A program made the position numbers and the translations under genes. The notes below the pieces were generated by a model. The model did no database searches, was not told where the DNA came from, and worked only from the letters and a program-made list of their open reading frames with translations. Source: an uncultured Fibrobacter sp. (lineage in GTDB: Bacteria > Fibrobacterota > Fibrobacteria > Fibrobacterales > Fibrobacteraceae). From it: 64,000 nucleotides of DNA. Of the stretch, positions 50,201-59,400 are shown in pieces (the stretch's first letter is position 1; every line of letters begins with the position of its first letter). The stretch lies in NCBI GenBank assembly GCA_934691725.1, contig CAKUTF010000004.1, positions 1 through 64,000 of the forward strand, read 5' to 3'.

Positions 50201-50686
50201 CTCGACAGCTACTATTATACGCCGCTCCTTTTGGAAGGATATCCCTACCTGATTACCAACGAGGATTACAACCGCAGCGGACTGAAAACCGCCAAGGCGG
50301 AAGTCCACTACCTGTTCCCGATTTTTGAAGATTTCCGGAAGCAGTTCTGGATCTTTACGACCCGGGATTTGTTCGTAAACCTGTACGCACAAGTCGGAGC
50401 GGCCTGGAACGACCACGGGATTCCGGTGTCCAAATTTTCAAAGAGGGAATTCTGGGACCGTAGCGTCGGAGTTGAATTCCGACTCGCCAACCGGATTTTT
50501 TACACGATGCCGTTCAACCTATCGCTGAACCTTGCCCGCGGACTAGACCGAATCGGGGAAGACGAAAACGGAAAGGGCGGACGCAAGATGACGCCTATCG
50601 ATATTCCCGTTTTACCGAAAGCGGTTTCGCCGACGCGAATCAAGTTTTCCATCGGGTTTGATTTCGACAATTCCTGGATGAATTAA
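47231..50686 (+). CDS. Secreted metallopeptidase-propeller-barrel fusion
   Basis: 1151 residues starting with GTG after a TATATT box 8 bases upstream. Signal peptide (MIKPYKIFLLLALSKSLVAT), then a gluzincin-type peptidase domain with VVTHEFSHLVS near residue 124 (HExxH) and WFAEGTAQFES near 173 supplying the third ligand. The middle (about 290-600) has TolB/WD-like blades (AVYPDISPDGKKIVFAR, YTPKFSPDGKKILFGFF). A Ser/Asp/Pro-rich linker leads to a C-terminal region (about 700-1151) of strand-rich sequence ending in IKFSIGFDFDNSW, resembling the surface-antigen/BamA-type outer-membrane barrel (YLFPIFEDFRKQFWIFTTRD). It probably sits in the outer membrane with the peptidase and propeller exposed or periplasmic. 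Substrate unknown. Confidence 0.8.
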   Translation: MIKPYKIFLLLALSKSLVATELSFSGNQSDIRWKASSSEHFNFAYPAGYSTHAGIVASTAEAVYDSIVSRYHIEMPLKIDVSLQNALYANGSAVPNENAMNLFLSNWDFKIRSTHPWIADVVTHEFSHLVSIESGSKLPYFIYGIQLSYLDYYNERSTQNASLVVPFTLQPLWFAEGTAQFESARMGFDAWDSHRDMLLRVAALNDGILDLTYMHDFADNSLEAELGPYTQGFSLVRYIDAEYGPEAVPKIWHELSKMHRVTLSSALKKVIGIDEDSLYRKWKESTVKHYEQEREKLGTLITGKKWTENAFYQDYPVIAGKNIYGISNFGGPWFDGGVFKIPKNQLDSSSVQDSLSGISLTVQDSIIDISRFAKNSFKPKKPWFDKGISVREISGTGPLLAYTTFAKRDRNGHAHFDIAVADTNGQNAQATFLADAVYPDISPDGKKIVFARREIHSTRFVLSKVKTPDFKQKSPGEIQDVYVPDKKLLYYNIYTPKFSPDGKKILFGFFDDKNRGIACIQSDGSNFQILSQEGIDYRDANWIDDETIIYSNNRNGIFNLYSKKLPSGAEHPLTNVLGGAFSPVVDSGTVFYTNYDKDGFSLYSIELSDYDATTDSVFSIFDTTYTVCPSPAEATIVPDSSEALAQTDSSSADSVADSTRLAPTCQIDTLVTKRDSTIKKPKAPPIVLNGTLSPKVQKPLEFSEIEFAGSERNYKPIPTKFLIAPIFAIEERSPDFSVNGDGKATPKLGFAMTLSDPLKKNILSAGLLLELGNGWKYINGDGINPEIEHEFLASLENHSTPITLGLSFTNMNLRSKDTVRYEDPRSYEDSVGTSHYAVSLSAIQGSASYSVFKQGDSVFALGGYDWSNFNLYEDNLKWTYQKRFSGAIGISFDGGADDETATNTAGAGNGITASYQISNSDLYRPGTFAESFTISPSGKIEPIYRNYTLHSFYFNLHGSLANPIHSGARFAAGATLQGIGAWTAKDSKDTLDSYYYTPLLLEGYPYLITNEDYNRSGLKTAKAEVHYLFPIFEDFRKQFWIFTTRDLFVNLYAQVGAAWNDHGIPVSKFSKREFWDRSVGVEFRLANRIFYTMPFNLSLNLARGLDRIGEDENGKGGRKMTPIDIPVLPKAVSPTRIKFSIGFDFDNSWMN

Positions 50687-50688
50687 GC

Positions 50689-53277
50689 CTAATCCCAGTG
50701 CATCGATTCCTTGCGAATCAGGAATCTGCGAGATAAATCGTCGAGATTTGCCGCATCGCTTTCAAGCCCCATCAAGCCACCAAAAAGAGGATACGGGCTA
50801 GCCGTCCCCCCCTGTTCATTGCACTTGACCCGAGCGAAAATTTTTCCGTCGCGGATTTGCAAATCCAAAATGTGCTCGTTGAGATTCACTTCCTGTCCGC
50901 GATGATTTTTTACAACCGGCAATTTCTTTTCGGTGAATCTTTCCAAAAGGTTTTCCGGGATTTTTTCCGGTCGGAAAGAATACGTCATCGATGTCGGAAA
51001 TTTCGAAGATAATTTGTACGAAAGATTTTCGATTTTCAGAATCTTCATTCCAATCGGGAACGGAGCATTTAGCTTTTCCATCAACTCGGGAAGTTTATCT
51101 TCCGAAAGATCCAGCGGCACAAGCGTTTCAACGCCTAAGATTTCACAGACGGTTTCAAGCCCTAGCGGAAGGGCTCCCATGTTGATGATTCGAGGCTTGG
51201 GACTAAAGCCTTCGCTGTATCGCAGGGGGATTCCCGCGCAGGCAAATGTCCGCACAAACGCGCCGAGCATATTCTGGTGCGGCAAAAAGCGGCTGAGTCC
51301 CGTTTTCTGGAATGTTAACTTGTACGCAAAGCGTTTGTCGTAAACCGGTCGCCGCTTAGCGACCAATTCCTTGATTTCTGCCGGAGTCCGACTGGGAGCC
51401 TTGTATTTTTCGGGTGCGGGCGCAAGACGGACTTCCTTCCCGTTTCCTGGGATTCCGCAATGTTGGCATTCCCCCCATTTGCAGTTGGGAACCGGTTTTG
51501 CATTTTTGAAAACTTCGGGATTAAATCCTTTCTGGTATTCGTTCCACAGATAGGATTTCGTCACGCCGACATGCATAAAGTCCCACGGGAAAACGCTTTC
51601 CTTGGAGCGCGTCGCATAAATCCATTTTTCATCATAACCGAAATCCGTCCAAATCTGTTCCCAGTCCTTTGGGCGAATGCGGTGGCTGTCGCTTTCAAAA
51701 ATCATTCCGCGCTTATACGCTTCATAAATCATCGGGGCGAGCGAGCGGTCTCCCCGGCTGTAAAAGGCTTCGAGTCGAGAGGTTTCCCAGTCCGCCCAGC
51801 TGACTTTTACGTTCGGATTCTTGTAGAATCTGCGGCGTACAAACTGGATGTGCGAAAGCGCCAAATCCTTTTCCATATAAGGCGCCCACTGCAACGCGGT
51901 AAAGGATTTCGGAATAAGGATTCCCATGCTAACCGAGATTTGCGCACCGCGCAGATATTTCCGCCCGATTTTCACCAGGTTTTCAATCAGCCTACAGAAC
52001 GCTTCCATGTCGTCGTCGTTTTCCGTGGGAAACCCGACCATTGTGTACAACTTAATCTTGTTGAATCCCGAAGAGAACGCGTGTTCGGCTGCGTTATACA
52101 TATCCTCGTCGGTAATCGTCTTGTTGATCATCTTGCGTAAGCGCTCCGATCCCGTTTCCGGGGCGAACGTTCCGCTGCGACCGCCTTTTAACGCCGCCAC
52201 TTTTTCCGCTAGCGACTGTCCGAAACTGCTCACGCGAATGCTCGGAAGAGAAACATCGACATTGTCAAAAAACGCATCGTCGATGATGGAATCTGTCAAA
52301 GCCTCGATCGGTTTATAATCCGCCGTCGAAAGGCTCAAAAGCCCGAGTTCGCTTTCGCCTGTCGCCCGGACGCCTTCCTTCGCTAAATCGATAACATCGT
52401 CCGCAGGAAGCTCCCGGCAAGGCCTGTACCAAATCCCCGCTTGGCAAAAACGGCATCCCTGTGTGCAGCCACGCATCACCTCGACGCTAAAACGGTTGTG
52501 GACTAGCCTCATGTTGGCAATCAGGTTTTTGACCGGATAATCTTCTTTCTTAAGTTCCGGGATATAGACGCGACGGACGCCGTTCGTATTCGCATAGGAA
52601 CCTTTCGCCGGATCTTTCGGAACGAGCTGTCCAAATTCGCCCTGGACAACTTCGCGAAACGCCGGCACATACACGCCGTCGATTTTCGCAATCGCTTCCA
52701 GAATTTCCATTCGGGAAAAGCCGTTCTTTTTACATTCGCCGACCGTCCGTAGAATTTTCGGAAGCATCTCTTCGCCGTCGCCGATATTGAAAGCGTCAAA
52801 GAAATCCGCCACCGGTTCCGGGTTCGCCATCGCCGGGCCGCCGCCGAGGACAATCGGATCGCTTTCCTTGCGGTCCTTCGCAAAGGCCGAGATTCCCGCA
52901 AGCTCTAACACATAGGGAACATTTGTAAAGTTGAGTTCCGTCTGGAGCGTCATCCCGACAACATCGAATTCCCGTACGGGCGTCCACGTCGCATGGGTAT
53001 AAAGCGGAATGTCGTGCGACCGCATTTCCCGTGCCATATCGTCCCACGGCGCAAAGGCGACGTCCATCCACAAATCCGGTTCGCGGTTTACGACATGATA
53101 CAGCACGCGCAAGCCGTTGTTCGAAAGTCCGATTTCATACAGGTCCGGGAAGACGAATGCCATCCGGGCGAGAAGCTTCGCCGGATCCTTGACAACGCTG
53201 TTCGCTTCGCCGCCCATGTAGCGGGCCGGACTTTCTACGGACGGAAGGACCTGTCCTAACTTTTCAAATAAATTCAT
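50689..53277 (-). CDS. TIGR03960-type B12-binding-like radical SAM protein fused to TIGR03936 domain
   Basis: 862 residues. The N-terminal region (ARYMGGEANSVVKDPAKLLARMA, FPDLYEIGLSNNGLRVLYHV) is the cobalamin-binding-like domain, the radical SAM core has CTQGCRFCQAGIWYRPCREL near residue 270, and NKIKLYTMVGFPTENDDDMEAF follows. The last 220 residues or so (RFAYKLTFQKTGLSRFLPHQNML, RYSEGFSPKPRI) are the TIGR03936/DUF2344 domain. The fused form is common in several phyla. Proposed links are to tRNA or ribosomal modification, but the reaction is not established. Its convergent neighbour ends 2 bases away. Confidence 0.9.
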   Translation of the reverse strand: MNLFEKLGQVLPSVESPARYMGGEANSVVKDPAKLLARMAFVFPDLYEIGLSNNGLRVLYHVVNREPDLWMDVAFAPWDDMAREMRSHDIPLYTHATWTPVREFDVVGMTLQTELNFTNVPYVLELAGISAFAKDRKESDPIVLGGGPAMANPEPVADFFDAFNIGDGEEMLPKILRTVGECKKNGFSRMEILEAIAKIDGVYVPAFREVVQGEFGQLVPKDPAKGSYANTNGVRRVYIPELKKEDYPVKNLIANMRLVHNRFSVEVMRGCTQGCRFCQAGIWYRPCRELPADDVIDLAKEGVRATGESELGLLSLSTADYKPIEALTDSIIDDAFFDNVDVSLPSIRVSSFGQSLAEKVAALKGGRSGTFAPETGSERLRKMINKTITDEDMYNAAEHAFSSGFNKIKLYTMVGFPTENDDDMEAFCRLIENLVKIGRKYLRGAQISVSMGILIPKSFTALQWAPYMEKDLALSHIQFVRRRFYKNPNVKVSWADWETSRLEAFYSRGDRSLAPMIYEAYKRGMIFESDSHRIRPKDWEQIWTDFGYDEKWIYATRSKESVFPWDFMHVGVTKSYLWNEYQKGFNPEVFKNAKPVPNCKWGECQHCGIPGNGKEVRLAPAPEKYKAPSRTPAEIKELVAKRRPVYDKRFAYKLTFQKTGLSRFLPHQNMLGAFVRTFACAGIPLRYSEGFSPKPRIINMGALPLGLETVCEILGVETLVPLDLSEDKLPELMEKLNAPFPIGMKILKIENLSYKLSSKFPTSMTYSFRPEKIPENLLERFTEKKLPVVKNHRGQEVNLNEHILDLQIRDGKIFARVKCNEQGGTASPYPLFGGLMGLESDAANLDDLSRRFLIRKESMHWD

Positions 53278-53345
53278 ATCAACCGAACTTTAAAGGAATG
53301 ACGATAAAATTTTCAGGCAGAATATAAAATTCCACCGTCCAAAAA

Positions 53346-55028
53346 TCAGGGAAGGGCATCCAAGGCTCCCGCCAAATAGGCAAGCGGAGCGTTCCAGTTT
53401 ATCGCCACTTCATTGGTCGCGTAGCTGCAAGCAGAATCCAGATAAGCGATCGCCGGGAAACCCTTCGCCGCATAATCGGGACACTTCCACGGTTCTTCGC
53501 CAATATCATGCTTTCCCAAATGCGGGCCGCCGACAAGCATTCCGGGGACAGGCAAGAGGACGGAATCCGCTTCGCTCTGGCGATGATGAGGATGCATCGG
53601 GGAGCGAGAACCAAATCCGGTCACATAAGAAAGGTGCAACGGATTTTTTCCGAGCAGATAGGCGAGCGCCTCTTCGGCTGCAGCACGATATTTTTTCTCC
53701 TTCGAAATCCGATACGCTTGGAGCAAAATGATTCCATTGTTCGCTACGTGGCTATTGGAACCCCAATTCCATTTCGGGGAAGGAAGAGGCGCGCGATAAG
53801 CCGAAGAATCATAGACAGCAAACAAGGATTCCGCTTCTTCAAACAAAAGATTTCTCGCCGTTTGCACCAGGGAATCCCCAAAAGCCGGAGAGGTCGCGAC
53901 GCGAAAAACGGCGAGAAGATTCAAATCGCCCCACCAAAGTCCGCCGTTCTTGTTTATCGTCAAAGCAAGAACTTTCAAGTCATCCAAATATCTTTTTTCC
54001 CTTGTCGTTTCGAACAGTTCCGCTGCGGCAAAGCGAAGCTCGTCCTTTCCGTCTTCGCCTTTCGCGATATACGAACCGGTAAAGACATCCTTTGGCTGCT
54101 CATAGAAAAGCGTCGGATTCTTTTGCGAAAAGTCGTAAGCCCGCTTGGCAGCCGCCAACAATTTTTGCGAATACGCCTTGTCAAATTTTCGGTAGATGCG
54201 CGAAGCCTGCGCCATGACGCCGGCAAATCCGAGCGAAGAAGTGATACCCTTTCCGATGGCAAAACGGGGAAGCGTATCCTCGTGCGGCATGATGTTTCCG
54301 CAAAAATCGAGAGACGTTAATTTGTGAAAAACTCCCCAGTCCGCATCCTGCATGGAAAGCATCCAGTCCAAGTTCCACTTGACCTCTTCGAGAATTGTCG
54401 GGAGTTTTTTGTTTTCCCGCGGAATGTCCCAATCGAGCCTCTTCGCATACGCCGGAAAATCTTCGTAAAACTTTAAGAGCGTCGAAACGGTGATGTTCGA
54501 ATTGACGATATACTTTCCGAAGTCTCCGGCATCGTACCAGCCTTTTGGCGCGCTGATTTTCCGGTCCTTCCCATAGACCCGAACCGCCGTGTCCAAATGT
54601 CCCGCCGGACGCGCCCAGATTCCCGCATACCGAGCCTCTAGCGCCATTCCAGCCCGCTGGAAATAGAACCATTTGAGCGACGCCTTCGTCAATTCCCGGT
54701 AAGGATTTCTTTGAATCGAAACGGGCGAACCCAAAATTTTTCCGTTCCGGACAATGGCGTAGGAACCTTCCCTTTGGACAGACGAAAAGTCAAAAAGTTG
54801 AACCGTATCGCCGCTCGTTTCATCGTAAACAGCCCGGGAAGCGGCTAGGCGGACGGCAAGCTTGTTCGTCAAAAGTTCCCGGATTTCAACCGAAGCCGTG
54901 TCGGAACCTTTGAGAACAAATTGCTTCTGTGATTCGGGAGAAAATCCCAGCTGGTTTATCGCCGGAACATCGGCAAAAACGATGGAAGCCAGAAACAATC
55001 CCAGAATCGGAAAATTTGATTTTTTCAT
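53346..55028 (-). CDS. Glycoside hydrolase family 9 endoglucanase (cellulase)
   Basis: 560 residues, secreted (MKKSNFPILGLFLASIVFA signal). An N-terminal Ig-like cellulase domain (INQLGFSPESQKQFVLKG) precedes the (alpha/alpha)6 catalytic domain. GWYDAGDFGKYIVN near residue 168 contains the paired Asp that activate water, FGSRSPMHPHHR near 480 is the substrate His/Arg block, and SYATNEVAINWNAPL near 540 holds the acid Glu. It should hydrolyse beta-1,4-glucan outside the cell, in line with a cellulolytic host. Its ATG overlaps the stop of the AlbA_2 gene by 4 bases, so it appears to be translated from the same message as a regulator and a restriction-type locus, which is unexpected. Confidence 0.93.
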   Translation of the reverse strand: MKKSNFPILGLFLASIVFADVPAINQLGFSPESQKQFVLKGSDTASVEIRELLTNKLAVRLAASRAVYDETSGDTVQLFDFSSVQREGSYAIVRNGKILGSPVSIQRNPYRELTKASLKWFYFQRAGMALEARYAGIWARPAGHLDTAVRVYGKDRKISAPKGWYDAGDFGKYIVNSNITVSTLLKFYEDFPAYAKRLDWDIPRENKKLPTILEEVKWNLDWMLSMQDADWGVFHKLTSLDFCGNIMPHEDTLPRFAIGKGITSSLGFAGVMAQASRIYRKFDKAYSQKLLAAAKRAYDFSQKNPTLFYEQPKDVFTGSYIAKGEDGKDELRFAAAELFETTREKRYLDDLKVLALTINKNGGLWWGDLNLLAVFRVATSPAFGDSLVQTARNLLFEEAESLFAVYDSSAYRAPLPSPKWNWGSNSHVANNGIILLQAYRISKEKKYRAAAEEALAYLLGKNPLHLSYVTGFGSRSPMHPHHRQSEADSVLLPVPGMLVGGPHLGKHDIGEEPWKCPDYAAKGFPAIAYLDSACSYATNEVAINWNAPLAYLAGALDALP

Positions 55029-56425
55029 TTTTTATTCTCCAAAACTAACCAAGAACCGAACTTTCTGCCGCCGACGCGTTTTAAGGCGCCTTTCTTTTGG
55101 AGATTCGAAAGGTGATACTTTACACCGTCCGGCGTAATGTTTCCCAGTTTCTCCGCGATTTCACCGCGCGAAAGTTCCGCATTTTCCCGCACAAGTTCTA
55201 AAATTCGCATTTCCATATCCGAAAGCTTTTGGGTAGTCTTTTGGGTAGTCTTTTGGGTAGTCTTTTGGGTAGTCTTTTGGGTAGTCTTGCGCCATAAGGA
55301 AAACAGGATTCTTTCCGTCTTTTCTACGATGGAGGGTTCTTTTAGACCCTTTTCCCTGCAAAGCGAAAAAACTTTTAGGATTCCGCTCCCCCAATGCTCG
55401 ATGATGTTCATTTTGGCAAAGACATCGGCAAGAACCTTGTTCCGGATGCTGGAACTTCCGGTTTTCATTTCTTCGATCGTGATTCCGCCGAAAAGCGAGC
55501 CGGGGCTTGAAACTTCAATTCTATCATCATAGACGGCGATTTGGATAAAAGACGGAACCAAATAATTGCGATGGACAACCGCATTGATCACGACTTCGCG
55601 AATCGCTTCGGGAGGAATTTCATATTCTTCCTTGCGCAAGACGCCTTGGATTTTTGCAGATAAATGAATATGAGACAGAACAAAGTCGTATGCTTTTTCA
55701 ATCTGTTCGTAAAGAGGACCGTCAAAATCCTTCTTGTCGATGAATATTCCTTTTTCCTTACCTTTAAAGCGCGCGCACTGGATTTTTGCAAAAGTGAAAG
55801 AATTTTTTGTCAGCAGTTCAAACGCGTTCGACGGGAATTTCCTGTTTTTGTAAGGCACGAGAAGTTGCCAGCTTTCCAGGTTTTTCCTTGTCACGTTCTT
55901 TTTCGAAAACTTCCTGATTGTTTGGCAAAGGCTTTCTATGTCGAAAGATGCAGCGGGATTTTCGCCAAACGGCATTTCGTCAAAGGACAGGCGCTTTCCA
56001 AACAGAATCAGTTCCTGCAGCTTTTCATCTGTCGCGCGCCGAGTCGTCGCTCCGATGCGCACATATGTTCCGTCAGCCAAACCTTCGCGCCTTACAAAAT
56101 AAGGCTTGTTCTGCCCCGATTGGATTTCAAGAACGATGACCGTCTTCTGCCCGATTGCCTGGAAAAAGATATTCGGAACAATTGACGGCGAACAGTTCTC
56201 GGCAATCGCGTTCGTGATGGAATCCATATAGACGAAAAGCTTTTCCTTCGGGACGCCGATTACGCGAAGCGTTTCGTCCTCGATGCCGAAAACGATTTTT
56301 CCGCCCTTGCCGTTTGCAAACGCGGAAATCGTCTTGAGATATTTTTTGTCTTCGGTCGGCATGGAGCGCTTGAGTTCGAGCGTTTCCGATTCGCCGTTCT
56401 TAATTTCGGAGAGCAGCTGCATCAA
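55025..56425 (-). CDS. AlbA_2 (Schlafen-like) ATP-binding regulator with TTQK repeat linker
   Basis: 466 residues. The AlbA_2 domain opens with GESETLELKRSMPTEDKKYL and AFANGKGGKIVFGIEDE. A HATPase-like domain of the RecG-related family follows (PPEAIREVVINAVVHRNYL, IQIAVYDDRIEVSSPGSL, NKVLADVFAKMNIIEHWGSGI). Next comes a linker of five TTQK units (residues about 380-400) and a C-terminal winged helix (RGEIAEKLGNITPDGVKYHLSNL). Such proteins are thought to be DNA-binding regulators, some in defence islands. GAGG precedes the ATG and only 3 bases separate it from the large helicase gene upstream. Confidence 0.85.
   Translation of the reverse strand: MMQLLSEIKNGESETLELKRSMPTEDKKYLKTISAFANGKGGKIVFGIEDETLRVIGVPKEKLFVYMDSITNAIAENCSPSIVPNIFFQAIGQKTVIVLEIQSGQNKPYFVRREGLADGTYVRIGATTRRATDEKLQELILFGKRLSFDEMPFGENPAASFDIESLCQTIRKFSKKNVTRKNLESWQLLVPYKNRKFPSNAFELLTKNSFTFAKIQCARFKGKEKGIFIDKKDFDGPLYEQIEKAYDFVLSHIHLSAKIQGVLRKEEYEIPPEAIREVVINAVVHRNYLVPSFIQIAVYDDRIEVSSPGSLFGGITIEEMKTGSSSIRNKVLADVFAKMNIIEHWGSGILKVFSLCREKGLKEPSIVEKTERILFSLWRKTTQKTTQKTTQKTTQKTTQKLSDMEMRILELVRENAELSRGEIAEKLGNITPDGVKYHLSNLQKKGALKRVGGRKFGSWLVLENKK
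55227..55286 (-). repeat. 12-base tandem repeat, five copies (TTQK)
   Basis: TTTTGGGTAGTC (as read on +) is present five times without mismatch. In frame on the minus strand it encodes the TTQK linker between the ATP-binding-like domain and the winged helix. Copy-number changes would keep the frame. Confidence 0.9.
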
Positions 56426-56428
56426 ACC

Positions 56429-59400
56429 TCACTCCATTGCCCGGACGTGGGTCCTGATAAAGGCTACCTCGTCTGCATTTAGTTTGTACTTGAAATTGAG
56501 CTGGGCGTCGATTTCGTCGATGGATCTGGACCAGTCGATGTCGCTGTTCGAAGTAAAGTCCTGGAGAGGAACGTTCGCCCAGGTTTCGCGGGGATTGTCT
56601 TGCGTCACCTTTAATGTTCCCAGCATCGCGCGGGCAAATCTCGTCTTGATATACTTCAAGCAGGCTTCCGCTTCAAATTTTGTCTTGAATTTTCCAATAC
56701 TCAAAAAGGTTAATGTATGCCCGACAACGGGCCGCCCGACAACGGGCCGCCCGACAACGGGCGTAGAGAGAACTTCGCCAATCGCACCGGTGCCATTCGC
56801 TTTTGGAACAAAGACTTTGTAAGCATCGAAATTATCCGGCAATTTCAGATATTTCTTCTTAATCCATTTTAGATTTCTCGAAGTCTTTTCCCTCCCTAAA
56901 ATACCTGCATATTCTTCTCCGTCATCAGGTTTTTCGTCAAAAAATAGTTCTGGAAATGTTTCAAAAACATTTGAGCCAACATCATAACGATGACCTTTAC
57001 TCGGTCTTGACTCAGCCCATGGATTTTCTTTGTATAAGGTTTCCGTTAAATGATACAGATCTCTCGGATAAACCAAGTCCGCAAAAGTCTTAAAATTTTC
57101 ATTAACCACTTTCTTTAAAATCGAACTCAATTCCGAATAAGCGGAGAACGTTCCAATCTTCCCGAAGTTCGCCTGCGCGTCAAACAGGGTAATCGCGACG
57201 CCGCCCTTGATATCGACCGTCGGGAAAACGTCCGTGCTTTTCGCGTAATACCGGACCACCTTGAAGTGCTCGTCGTTCAGGATTTTCTCGTTCCAGTCCT
57301 TCGGCGTCTTGCCCGCGTTGAAGAGGAACCGCGCCGGAGTGATCAGCGTGCCCAAAGGAGCCATCTTTTTCGCCACATCGATAAACCGGTGGTAAATCGG
57401 GTCGGAGCCGTTCGCGTCTCCGTTCGCCATGGTCTGGTACGGCGGGTTTCCTACGACTGCATCGAATTTCATTTCGTCCTCTTTGAAATTTTTAGGGGCA
57501 CTTGAAGTTTCTTTCCAAAAGCGGAGCTTGTTCACGCTGTTCACAAAATCGTCCGGATTTTTCGCGATGACCGTTTCCAGGCTTTCGAAATGGCGGGCGT
57601 TCACCGTTCCACGCCGGAATCCCATCAGGGTGCGCCTTGTAATGCTTGCCGCCATCGGCGTCTTGCAAATCACGAAGATGTTTTCGGCGATAACCTTGTC
57701 CCAGACCTTGTGCTGGACAGAAATCGTCGTCGCGGTCATCGTGCCGAAACGCTTTTTCAGTTCCGCCCGGTAAATCCCGTAAGCCATGTAAAGCGGGTAA
57801 AGACCGCTCTTGCTGTTGATTTCGAGGATGCGGCTTTCGGGAGAAAACACTTTTTCGGTTAATCTGCCGCGGCTTACAAGGCGCGGGCTTTCGAGCATCC
57901 TATCCGTGTCGAACGATTCGTCAAAAAACGCGTAGCCGCCGAGGCTTTCCGAAAGGTGCATGTTCACCACGCGCCACGGCGTGAGAACCGTTTCCTTGTC
58001 GGGGTTGCGGAAGCTGTTGAAGATGTTTCCCACCCTGCCAATGCGCTCTTCCACGCTCAGAGAATCTGCGGCGCGGGCCATTTCGCGGATTCGCTTTCCC
58101 GCTTCGCGGAAGATGTCCTCTTCGTAATACTTCTTGAACTTTCGGAACAGGTCCTTGGTCACGCCTTTCGGCATGAATTCCGCCCAGCTCGTGTCATCGA
58201 CCAGGTTTTCGAAATTTCCGATGTTTATCTGTTCGCTTTCGTCGTTCAGGTTCGCCCCATAGATCATGAGCGGCATCCGGATGCTGATTCCGCGGAGAAT
58301 GCTCGCCGCCGCGTCGCGGTTCTTGCGCGCTTCTTTCAGCTTTTCCAGGCGTTCCTTTTCTTCGGGCGTCAGGTCATGCGGTTTCTTTTTGCCTTTGCCG
58401 CCTCCCAAATCTTCGTATTCCTCGTTCGTGAGTCCGGAACTGTTGATGTCGATATTCCCGGATTTTTTCATCGCACGCGTCTGCCCGATGATTCTTTTCA
58501 GGTTGTCGAATTCCGCAAGTTCCATCTTGTCGAGCTTCAACAGTTCGTCGTTGTAGAGGCACGTGTCTTCGAAGCCGTTTCGCACCACGCGCTCTACCTG
58601 GACGCGCTTCAACTGGCCAAGCATCTTTTCGACATCGAAAGTCCGCATCTTTGTGCCGTCGAATCCGATGACCGGGCAAAAGTTCAGGAACTCTCCCATG
58701 ATCCTTTTGTCGGTCTGGGTTGTCCTTCCCACCCGCGCGCTGATTTTCGCCGTTTCGGCTAGGACCTTGAGCGTCCTGTCCGGTGCAAAGTCGAACACAA
58801 AGCATTCCTGCTTGACGCGTCCGTTAATCGTCGCCGGAGTCTGCACGCGGAAAATCGTCTGCATGTAGCTCGCCGCCGACGTGTTCGCGCTGCCGCTGAG
58901 CATGAAGACCGCGGTCCATTCCGGCACGGAAACGCCTGTCGTCAAGCGTCCGCAACTGAGCGTAATCGTGTAAGTTTCGTCCGGGTCGGGGCCTATCGCC
59001 TTTTGCACCATTTTCAGCGCGTCGTCGTTTTCTTCGTCCGCATCGCCGTTGCCCGCGACATTCACGATTTTAAAGTTCCCGAACACCCTGTGGTTCCTAA
59101 GCATCTCGGACAAGGCTTTCGCCGCCGCTACCCCGGGAAGCATCCACAGGGAATGCCGAAAGTTCCTCCGAAACTCATCCGTCGAAAACGGGTAGTTGCT
59201 CCCGTCATCCTTTTTGCAGATCAGGTTCAAAAAGCTTTTGACTTCGCCGTTGTGTACAAATTCACCGTTTTCATCCGTGCGGAAAAATTCGTGAAAGTTG
59301 AACGCCAAGTCGTTGTCGCTAAAATTCTTGACCAGTTTTCCCAAATCGAACGTGTAGATGTTCATGCGCGGCAACACGGCATACGGATTCGGATCGCCCT

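Noticed and set aside
55161..55394. Minus-strand frame encoding repeated DYPK units
   Set aside because: It is the 12-base TTQK repeat of the AlbA_2 gene read in another frame.
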